Shown: piece by piece, positions 48,001-60,000 of the stretch
Position numbering within the stretch: the stretch's first letter is position 1
Layout: each line of letters starts with the position of its first letter
Assembly (NCBI GenBank): GCA_002633025.1
Contig: NMRB01002021.1
Span: forward strand, 12,888 to 76,887
From: Notospermus geniculatus
Taxonomy: Eukaryota > Nemertea > Pilidiophora > Heteronemertea > Lineidae
DNA length: 64,000 nt
Direction of reading: 5' to 3'
Program-made: the position numbers and the translations under genes
Notes under the pieces: generated by a model
The model's database searches: none
What the model saw: only the letters and a program-made list of their open reading frames with translations
Told to the model about the DNA's origin: nothing

Positions 48001-51000
48001 AGTTACCCCTCCTTTACCCTCCTCTGCCTTAATGGCACATTCTCCCACCACAGGGCTTTGGTCTCCCTGCCGTAGGTGTGAGCATATGAAGAGGAGCGAG
48101 ACCAAAGCCCTGCAGTGGGAGGATGCCTTCGCATGACTGCACTGGTGTCCTGGCATGCCTGCATCCAATAGTTCCCCTCTCTACATCTCAATACCAACCA
48201 CAACATCGAATTTCATGTTCATTGACTGCCGTACAAGTTTGCGTGAAGGTTATTTGGGTGTGTTTGCTCATGGTGTTTGTGCTCAGATGAAATCAGCCTG
48301 GTCCAAATATCGCTGCTATGGTGATGCCTATCTCATTATATGAGCAAACAGACGTGCCGATTTTGCGGTTATCATTTGAACATCTGGTTCGATTCCATCA
48401 TTTTAATCCACGACTGTGCATGGTATAGACAATCGCATGTCTCACCAACATCCCCTTCCTTGGCATGAGGACAGTCCATGAGTCTTGTGGGATTTGTCTG
48501 GTGATGTGTCCTGACTGGTCAATCCTGGTTTGTCCCCTTTTTAGCTCACCTGGGGTGAGCTCTTGTCATGGTGCAGCATCCGTCGTCGTCATCGTCCGTT
48601 AGCCGGGCACGAGGATACCTGACATATGCAACGGGTTTTTGATTTGACCTGCTTTTCAAGGTCACAGAGGTCAAAGTTTGAAATGTTGCCATTAGGTGGC
48701 TCGTTTCGTGGCCGCAGGGGCTATTGACCTGAAACTTGGTACATATATTCCCCTAGGTCAGATGAGGAGCCCGGTGGTGTAGTGGTTCGGGTCTCCGACT
48801 AGCGGTCAGAGGATCCCGGGTTCGAATCCCACTGGGCGTGAGACTTTGGGCAAGTCTCTTTACCTCACTGGCCTCTCTCCACCCAGGTGTATAAATGGGT
48901 ACCGGTCGGAAATGCTCAATTGTAGCGCTGAATGAGCAGCTCATCTGAGTTCTACTGAAAGGTTTCAGCACAGACTGGGGTTAAAGTGTAAAGTCGGATG
49001 AGAACCTCTACCGTAGTTGATATCAGACTATAAACCCAAAACTTAACTTAACTTACTTAAACTTAGATGACCAATGACAGCAAGTTTCGGCCCAATTCGA
49101 TTCTTGGCATGGCCACTAGGTGGCTAAAACCAAAAACACAATTGTCATCTGTTCTTCTGGTACATTCACCCACAGGTGAGCACATGGTCCATGGACCATT
49201 TCATTATCATCATTTCGACCCCCCCCCCACCATCTTGTTTTTTCGCAGAGACTGTGCGTACACTTCTGGTTGGCAAACCAAAACACGTGGCTGGACCAAA
49301 TACAAGTTTCCATTATTTCTTTCAGGAAGTCCCGTAGTGACCAAAAAGGCATATGGCCTTCGAAATGATGAATAAAAGAAGAAGGGAGTAAGAAATTAAA
49401 GTGGAAAATAAGAAGTGGGAAATTTTGGAATTTTGCACAAATTTTTCAATTTCTCAAATTGTGAGAAAGTTTTTTTCTGTTTTGAGAAATATCGCCCAAA
49501 AAATGAGACAAAATATCATGTCATTTTAAGAAAATTTCTCAAAATGGGAAAAAATTTGCTCCCAATTTGAGAAATTGAAAAATTCGCGCAAAATTCCAAA
49601 ATTTCCCGCTTGTTATTTTCCGCTTTTACTTCTTACTCCCTTGAAGGCACTTGATCCAAAAATACAGGGATCTTCTCCTTCACTTCTACTATTCACTTGA
49701 TGAAAGAACCCTCCGTAGTGCCACGTAGCATAAGATTGCTTTCTCATAGTGGCCTCTTCAGGCTAACTCATTTACCGTGTTGACGATGGATAGCCAACGT
49801 CCGGCTCTTAGCCCCTAATCCTATAAATCCTGGCACAGTCTCGCTGAATCAGTGATAAACTAGGGGAATCGGCTAGAGTTTATCATGAGTAACAAAGACT
49901 AATGACACACATTCCTGTGTGCCGTGGGACCACAGATCGTAAATTGTCAACTTTGTTGTAGTTAGGAAGACATTTTTGGTTATCTGAGAGCATATAGTGC
50001 AGCTGCAGATAGTTCAGGGAAAATGGGCATTGAATATAATAGGAGCTGACCAAGTGCCAAATCTGACATTTAGGGTGGCTCACGAGACTGTGCCATGTGT
50101 TCACCAATGTACAGTACGTTGCACAATTGACATACCTTTATCCGCGTACCTTCCACGAACATCCCGCGGAAGGCACGCTTCAGTTCATTGCGTATGGTAC
50201 GGGTGCATCACTCTTCTCTTCTGCCTGACGTCCGCGCACCAGGGGCGGATGACGTTACGTCTTCACTGCGTGCCTTTCGCGGCGGCACGCGACGTCTGCG
50301 TAACATACGAGGACGGTATGCGCATCATGCTGCATGCGGTATGCGGATGGTGTGTGGAGCGGAAGGGAGGTCAATTGTGTGCAACGTACTGTAACAATTT
50401 AGGTTCTTGATGAAATGATAAGAGATACCGGCACTGAAACTTCTTTGCATGATGGCAACATGCACATGGACATTACTCTTCTGACATAAGTACATGTATC
50501 TCTACCCAAGCTCAAGGGAGCTCGTTCAATGAGATACCCGATGACAAACTTTGCTACGCGACAGCATCGCATCATCATCGACGTCATTTATACTGTTGAC
50601 GTTGCGTCATGAAAAAGTGACCTGTACATTTTTCTACAGGAATAATGAGACAAAAACGTTGCTTTTATCGCGAACCTATCTCCTCATTTTAAAGAAAAAA
50701 GCCAGGAGATTAAAGAAACTTTCATCTGCTACAGGATGATGTAAAGTTTACAGTCAGGCGACCAACACAAACGGGTTATTTTCACGTCAGAAATAAATGG
50801 AAATAACGTTAGAAAAAAGAAACTTCGGGCATATCGCTCGCAGCGCCATGTTGTGACGTTAGTTCCGCAGGTTCCTCATTGGAATATTATAACCACACTG
50901 TACACGACTTTGTACTTATTACGAAATAGAGCTATTAGGCCTACTGCAATTGAGCACATCCCCTTGATCTGAGATACCAGTACTTTTACCATTAGGCAGT

Positions 51001-54000
51001 GTTAAGAGTACCTCAGGCAATCATGCCCGCCCCATCAGTCATAAGTGGAGATATCATCATCCGAATGACATCCCGAGGGATTTTAGCAATGGCTCCTTTG
51101 ATGGCTGACATGAATATCCGATAAGTTGACAGAGAACGTCACGAAGATGCTGGGAGATAGGCAACCAGTTGGTGTGAGACACAGCCTTGGAGCACCACTT
51201 AAAGGGAGGTTCACACCAAAATCTGATTTCTGTAGGTTTTGTCAATGGCTTGGTATTTCAGTAAGGGATCATCTCAAAATTGCTTGATGCCCATGCAGAG
51301 ACGAAATTTTTTCGTCTAGGGGGAGGGGTCAGTACTTTCCTGACCAAAATTTCATCTTTTTTAGAACTTTTGCATCACGTGTAAATTAGAAGAAAGAAAC
51401 CAGAGAACTTCCAATATAGGGAGATTATGTTATCATGTACCCTACTGGTCTTCCATAGAAACAGCAAGTAATTCTGAAATAAATGTGTTGATGCCAGACA
51501 TATGACTTTTTTCGTCATTTAGAGGGGGGGAGTGGGTCCAGAGAGAGACGAAAAAATTTCATCTCTCTGGGCATGAAGCAATTTTGAGATGCCCTAAACC
51601 ATCCACACAGAAATCCTGCAGAAGAAACTGCCTCCTGGTGGATGTACTTCATTGAAGCACCATTGACGCCATTGGCATGCAGGAACCACACCGCAAAACA
51701 CACTGCAACCTGGTTTTGGTGTGTGGGCGGCTTTGCTTAACTTCCATCTGCAAGACATGCTAGACTTTCGGCTTGTTGTAGCCCAGCGGCCAAGATGCAG
51801 CTCAATGTTCAGACAGGCGTGAAGTTTACATGCCCTTTAGAAATTTGACTCATTGATTTTAGTATTTGCTACAGACAAATGTAGCCCGAAAGGTGTAATT
51901 TCTGTCTAGACAAATGAAAATTTATTCCCATTAAACATCACAGCAAGCTGCACTTTACCCTGATGAGGTTGTAGGAAATGCCAAGNGGATACCCTATTCC
52001 ATGGATTAAACGGCATTTACAATGTACACCTTTTACCAAACTGCCCCTGCTGGATGGGTTCAAGACTTACATGTAGGCCTACATGGGACACCGTGGGAAA
52101 ATCATACTACACCAAACTAACTGGAAACCTGAACGGATATAACAGAGCTGAGATTTCTCTTCATCGCATACAGAGGAATGACTGTTATGAGGCCTAATCG
52201 ATCTATCAATGTTTCAGACAGGTAGCCTGATAGACTAATCCACGAGAGATATTCACAGTCATTTACCAATCATTTGATTCATCATTACTTACATTCTCCG
52301 CGATACAGTGTAGAAATCAGGTCAGAACTCGTTCAGTCTTTCTGAGGTTGACCACCACTATGCTACGTTCCCACTATCACGAATCGCCTCACGATTGAAA
52401 TCGTGGTCTTAATCGTGGAGGAATCGTGGTGATCCTATCAGATCTTGAGGTCAGTCGTGGCAATTGTGTTGATCTTAGGAAAGTTTTGGACGCTGTGTTC
52501 CCACTATCACGAATCATGCCACGATCTTAATCGCAGTCTTAATCGTGGTGATCCTATCAGATCTTATCAGATCTTGAGGTAAGTCGTGCCAATCGTATTG
52601 ATCGTAGAAAAGTTTTGAACGCTTCAAAACTTTTTTCTACGATCAACACGATTGCCGTCACGATTGCCCTCAAGATGTGGTAAGATCTGATAGGATCACC
52701 GCGATTTAAGTGTTTTTCACATTGAACTGGCCAAAGGTACTTAGTTGAACTCAGGAATGTGACCAGATCACATTTACCAAGAGGTAGTGGTGTTGCACAA
52801 CACTGACTTGAAAACAGATTATAGCTCTTTCATGGTGTCAGCCAAAGCTGTTCAGCCATGACACTGGCTGCTGAGGGTTGTGCAACATTCTTATTTGTGA
52901 TCATTCCATTACAGTTTAGTGACAAGAGGTCAGCCAAGTACCTTTGGCCAGTTCAATGTGAAAAACACTTTACTCTACGATTTCAATCATGGCGCGATTC
53001 GTACCACCTGAAAATGACCAATCGTGACCATATCGCATCCAAGCGCATCAGAACGTATCGACTCGCATCACCTCGTATCCAAGCGTGAAACTTCAGAGAA
53101 GTAAACAAATATTCCACGATCAGTTACGAATGGCCAATCATGACGTTCGTAACGGACCGCACACTAGTGGGAACTTTCTGCTAGAAGTCAGTCCCCTCAT
53201 CATTTTCATAGTGTTTAACATCAGTAAAGCTGGTGGTTGGTAATTGTCTTATATTAGAGTGATCAATGGACTTCAGTTTCGTTTATCCTAAGGGGACTAC
53301 AAAGACCCACTCCTCCTCCAGTGGTGTTAAAGACAATTTCTCCACTTGTGATGAGGGAGAGCTTGGGCAACTGAAGTAATCAAAAGCATCGCTTTACTGA
53401 CACTGCCGACGTGTTGTGTTGAGAATTCTTCGACAACCATGTTCCAAATGATACATCTGCCTACTATAGTTATGTACCATAAATTGCGGACCATGTTTAC
53501 GAGCGTCATGACGTTGCAACTCATCAGCATGTGTTGGATGCACTACGACGTCACGCCACTCGTGCAAACATTGGTCGCAATTTATGGCACACATCTATAG
53601 TTGAGGACTAGAGTACTGGTATAGCTGCATCAGATCATTTCACTCATCTCTAGATCTACTGTATTGCCTCCCTTTTGGAAAGATTCAATGGAGGAGAACC
53701 CGCATGCTGCACGATCTGTGTAGATGCTTTGTTGAAATAGTGCTGAAGGCATTAGCTTCCTGCAAAACACACCAGAATCTGGTTTTGCTGTAAACGCCCT
53801 TTTGAAGACCCTGTTTTTAGAGGATGGAGTAGCTGCTTGCTTGGTCTTGCAGCCATGGCTTGAATGAAACAAACATGGTCTAGGCAAGGTGTTTTTTGCT
53901 TAAAGAAGCAGTAAAACAGGTACTGACATCTACAAATCCCCGAACACCATTTCCCCCGGTAGTCATGTTTGAGTGGTCATTTGTCTTGCATGGTCTTTTT

Positions 54001-57000
54001 CTGCAAAGCTCTCTGGACAGATGTAGCACAAGATTAATGTATGGCGTGCTACCGCGCATCACGACAACAACTGTGCAAGAGAATATGATGAAGATATATG
54101 TGGCAAGGCATATGATATATTTTGTTTCCATTTCCGCTTGTTTCCCAATGTCATTTGTCATCTCGCTTGACCATAGTTCACGTGACAAGTCCAAAATCCT
54201 GGAATGAGCAATGAAATATGCTAATCCTAGATCATACATCAGCCAAGTGGTCTGACCCATCTAAGACTTTCATTGCCCTGCTGTATGGGTGGTTATAACC
54301 GCAAATAAAAACGTTACAAAATAAAGATGCTGTTGTAGTCATATTCTCCAGTCGTCATGGTGATTTCTAGTCGTAGCTAAGAAAGACGTAAGGTGGCACT
54401 GCAGTCGTCCACACGAAGAATGACAAAAACAAACGAAGTGTTATGAATGATACAGCGCCATGTTACGTCTTTCTTAGCTATGACTAGATATCACCACAAC
54501 GACTAGACAATATGACTACAACAACGTCTTTATTTTGCAGCGCCATCTTACGTCTTTCTTTATAGCTATGACTAGATATCACCACAACGACTAGAGAATA
54601 TCACTACCGGGTACAACAACGTCTTTATTTTGCAGCGCCATCTTACGTCTGTCTTAGCTACGACTAGAGATCATCACAACGACTAGAAAATATGACTACA
54701 ACAACATCTTTATTTTGTCACGTCTTGATTTGCGGTTATAACCGCCCATACTGCTGGAAGGATGGTGTTGATATCACTTAGTGGTATGCCCCAACCTCCC
54801 ACATACTTTCATCAGGTTCGTAAAGACTGCGATAGGGAGATCCATTAGAAGATTGCTTGCACTTGAAGAAGGTTGACAAGCCAGAGACTTTGGATCAATG
54901 TCACTATCACCACAAGATCAATGCTTTTTGCCTGACAGTGCAGCTTCGCAGAGACCAGTTTCCTTTGGAAGCAATCAACCAGCTGCTTCAGATATGACCG
55001 AACAGAGTTAAGCTACGTTTAGCTGACACGCGGAATGCGGATTGCGGAATGCAGAAACGGAAAATGCAGTGCATTGTCGCATACAACTATCGCTTCCGCC
55101 GGGGATTCCGCGTCCCTATACCGCATTCCGGATGTCTGGTAAACGCAGCTTCAGTTGTCAAGAAGAAGTTCTAGCCCCTGTCTTTCTACCAGGACAATGG
55201 AGTAGCGAAGGCTAAATTTCCTGGTGGGAAAGATTTACTACAAGCAAACAAGTGCTGGGTTGATCTTGAGCTTTTTCCTCCACGATAGCGTTGGTGCACA
55301 TGTACAGTGCAGTGGCATATCATTTGGACTGTTGAATTTGTTGACACAGTCGACCACTCCACCTTCAAGTTCTTCAATAACTTCCAATATCATACCTTCT
55401 CAGCGGTATTAGGTGAATAGGCCTATTCAGATTTTTTGTTGGTTTGCTCGAGAAGTAGGCCTATGGGTCCTTGTGGATTTAGTTGTTATGTTATAATCTT
55501 GACTTCTTCCTGCTTTTGTTGGTGGCTCATTCACTTCTTGGATCTTCGAGAAAGTGCCTGAGGAAGAGTCGAAAATTTGCAAGTTTCAGAAAACGACTTC
55601 TGTTTTTGTATTGCTTTTGTTGGAAGATGTTGAAACCAGACTTCGATGAGAACGTTGTCTGCTTGTAGAGTATGAATCAGCACATGCCGGGCAACAGAAA
55701 CATGACTCAAAAGTACTCTACCTAAACCCAGCTTCTGCTGTTCCAAAGCTTCAGTTTAACTTCACTACTTTCATAAAAAGAATTCGTGGAACTCCCAATA
55801 TTTGATCACCTACCAATCGAGTCACCCCATGATGTTTTCTTTCCAAGAAACGATTTGCACCATGCAGCAATTGCGATAAATCTATCATAGTCTGGAGATG
55901 ATGATCACAATACTTCAGTTTTTTTTGTATCAGACAGATTATAGCTTGAAATGTTTTACCGTTCACCAGGCGTTGAGGGCGCATTTACCATTGGGATTGT
56001 AAGAATTAAGTTAACAAACGCTGTGCAGTCTCTGATCGTTTATCAAACACAAAAACGTTTAAGAGCCGCAGAGCTCACCTGCCTGAACTTAAACTTTTTC
56101 ATGAATTTAAGAGTTGATTGTGGAAGGTTTGCACCGAAGTGCCAGTTTAATGACGGCTGCAGTTCATCAACCAAGTTCCGCACCAGTATCCTTCATTGCT
56201 TTCTTGTTTTTGTTCACTGACATCCCGGCCACCTTGCAGGGAGTGGTTGTAGCACCTGACAACCAAAGCACTACAGTTCATTCCACATCCGAATGGCGCG
56301 AGGTTTATCAACGATATCTCCACAACGGCTGGGTCAAATTTGTTATACCATACATCAATCGATTTGTCTTTTTTGCCACTACAGGCATCATCGCTGTTAT
56401 TTTCCCTAAAAACGAGACATAAAAAAGTTCTTTCACCAATCACAGTTCGTGTTTACGGCCGAAATGGCGGCCATTTTGAAATGACGCAATTCATCTCAAC
56501 GTGTAAACTGCATTGAACACCATGGCGAAATGAAATGGGTTTTGAGAAAGGGATCCGTTATGTCTGCCTTACGTGAAAAATGAAGATAGCAGAAAGATAC
56601 CGGCAAGAAAGACAAGTCAATTGATGTATGGTACGTCAAATTTTACCCAGCCGTTGCGGCGCTATCATTCATAAACCTCGCGCCACTCGGAAGTGGAATG
56701 AACTGTAGAATAGAATGAAGAAAAATGGTTGTAGAAATGTTACTATACTCATCTTGGAAGATATTTGCAACAACTAAAAAGTATCCGAACAATATAACAT
56801 AGTATGTGAAGAATCTGTAGTTCCCAAAGCAACTCGTTTGTGCTTCACTGATGAAGCCAGCGAGGCATACTGATTAGAAGAAGGAGAACTTGGTTTCAGA
56901 CGATTTTCGAAATATCAAAGCTTTTTTGACTTGGTGCATGCAACCACGTCCTGTGAACTCTTTCTATACAAACTGCTTTCAGTCTTCCTGTTGATGAGGT

Positions 57001-60000
57001 TGGGTACAGCAGCTTGATGTCACCAACCATAAATGATCAGTGTGACGTTGCTTTACTTTGGTGATGGAGAAACCATGGAAGGCCAGAAGAGAGTCCTCAA
57101 ACGGCAGATACATGTATTCCCGCATACAATTTCAGTACTATAGACATGGCCCATTGATTACGGGGCTATGTTTGCCAAGTTGGTTTTTGCATCCCATTTT
57201 GAAATCCTCCTTGTGAGAAAGCCAGAAAGTTTAACACAACAATTGACCCCTCATCTTCTAGCTAATTACCAGTAGAATTAACCTGTGTAAACAACATGGC
57301 GTGTATCTCGTCAACGCAGGTGTGCAGACCGATAGAAGTTAGTTGAAATTTTAGTTCCAAAGTTTCCATAATGCACGTTTTTGCCGTGGAAAAGCATTGG
57401 AAACTGTTGCGTCGTGACGCCAATGACGTAACGTCACGCCCGCCGCACACACGAATTTTGACCATTTTTCTGATGATTGCCTCAATAAAATCACTCGTTT
57501 CTAAATCTTCGATCATTTGGGTTCCAAAATTTTTGGATTGCCAATATCCAGAAGTAATCCTCTTTCCAATGGGCATAAAGAAAAAAATTATTGGCACACT
57601 AACTCTGATTTCTGCTAAGATCTTTGGGAGATGGTCGAAAACTGGACCGGGTGTCCCGTTATTTCTGGGCCATGTCTATAGACCACAGAAAGTCCGATAG
57701 TGCTTTCGGTGACTTTTGGTGGTTTTTATTGAACTGTCGATAGGCATTATCGGACTTTTTGTGCGGTCGGTTTTTCATCGCTAGGATCAAGATGGCTTGT
57801 CTTGAGTCGGATTTCTCTTCTGTCTGTGCGAATGTCCATCTGGAACTGCATAACAGCAGGTACCTCGCATTCATCCATCCTGGGCAGTTAGCAGATGTAG
57901 CCGGCACTAGGCCTACAGCATTCGTGAAAACAACCGGTGATGGCGGATCAAGCTTGGTGACCAACCGTGTGGCCTTGGGAGCTAGGTGACGTGGTGGTTG
58001 AGGGTTGGACTCGAGACCGAGCAGCCCAGAGGTCAAGGGTTCAATTCCCGGCTGAGTTGTCTGCTCTGATCCTGAAAGGACCAAGAAAGTGCAGATGAGC
58101 TGCTCCTTGAGTTTCGAAAGTCTAGAAACATTTCTGGAGAGACTTGGGTAACAATGTGAAGCACTTTGGCCAAGTTCGACTGGAACTCTCGGGCCAAGTA
58201 AAGAGTAGATTTTCATGACATCAAATTTGAAGTACGCATGTCGAGTAGGAGTTCCGCCCGAACTGCAAATCGAGCTCCTCGAGTTGTTGAAAGATGGCGT
58301 CTGCTAGTCATGTCAGTACCAAATGATGATAACCACCCAATTTTTTGTACAAAAGATGGTAAACATACTAAACAGTTGTAAATGAGGTTTGTTGGCCGAA
58401 AGAACAGATTTTCTTACGTACATATTTTCCAGCGAATTCGGCGATTTTTGCTGCTGGTCGCCATGTTGTCATGTGAGTGGTCAAGTTCGGCACTCATTCC
58501 ATCGAGGGTTCAACCCGAGCAACGAATTAGGTCAAATATGACGTCAAAAGAGTAGCTACCCGAGGAATTTATGGAGTTCGGGTGTGACTCGACACGACCG
58601 AGTTGAACCTTGGGCTCCAGTCGAACTCGGCCTTTGAGACCTCACTGCTGTAAAAAGCTTCATCAATGAGGAAATTCTCATTCTGAAGCACTTGAAATGC
58701 CGTCCTGAAATCTGTTCTTTCTAAAGCATTGTCAGACACATCAAATGAAGCTGTAGATGTTGTACCGCTGATATGATTGAACCGACTTCGCCTACGTTAC
58801 AGGATATGAGACGCCGGGGAGCCATAACTGTCACATGGAAAACACATGACGTGTGCTAACGATCTGTCTCCATTTCTACTTACAGGGGATTGTCATAAAG
58901 GAGGTGGATGAAGGCCAACCCTGTGACAACTGTAAAGAAAGGTGTCCCGGGTTCTTGCGACATCGGTGGAGGTACGTCCAAACAGGTTTTATGCCAACTG
59001 TGAATAGTGAGGTTTCGCAAATCTGACGAAACACGAAATACGAAATTCTACTTCATTTCCAGGACCTCATGTATTTCAGGAGATGATTGGTATCACAAAT
59101 GTCCCTGCTGCCAGTGCTTCATTTGGGATATATGTAAGACTGAGAGAGTTGTGGTGCATCTTGAATTTTTAAATTTCGAAAGATAAATTTCAAAGTTTAA
59201 TTTACACCGCAACGCTATCAGTCAAACGCAATACGCTAAAAGACGCTCTTGCAGCAGCCTATATTTATGGTACCAACCATCTCCTGAAATACATTACGTC
59301 ACAGAAATGAAGTCCAATTTCGTATTTCATACTCGTGTTTCGTCAGATTTGTGAAACCTCACTAATATACCGTACCCCATCTTGGAAATGATATGATGTC
59401 ATTGGGATTTGAACCACAGGTGCCAGCTTTTACGTCCAATTCTGTACCAGTATTGCTGAGTTGACAATCTCGTACCCAGAGATTGGCTACGCTCGGGCCA
59501 AGGTTGTAGGTCGCTTGACTAATCTCTGGAGACGGCTGGCTATTTCACGCCTTAAGTGTGATTTGTGGCATCGTGTGATTTTAGACTACAGATGCATTCA
59601 GATAATTACAGTGTAAAATATTACACACAAAAATGTCCTTAGAAAGTTTTTCATGAGGGATCTGTTGTATTTATTAAGGAAAAAGCAAAGCGCTACTTGG
59701 AGCTCTACATAAACTTGAGGTGAAACGGTAAAAAATTAGCATATATTCATGCGCAGTATGTAACACACGTGCCGTGGAAACCCCGAAGTAGTCCGCGCCG
59801 TCTTCAGAGTTTAGTGGAGCGACCTACAACCTCAGCCGGAGCGTAAAGAATCTCTGGGTACGAGATTGCTGAGTTGAAGGACATCATCATTGCATGTCCT
59901 ACTTGACCTCACCATGACACCCTCTGATTGCTGGACGTCCTGTACTCCTGGGTTACGGATGCCACCAGTTATGCCGTACCTGACAATCAATGACCATCAA

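Noticed and set aside
50110-50410. 137-residue Cys-rich frame across a CG-rich palindrome
   Set aside because: Antisense and sense frames are both open because of the CG-rich inverted repeat; no family match.
56114-56422. Plus-strand frame with hydrophobic C-terminus
   Set aside because: It covers one arm of an inverted repeat that is mirrored at 56611-56709; no splice context.
57659-58216. 185-residue minus-strand frame
   Set aside because: It runs through a SINE and a MITE copy; the composition reflects the repeats.
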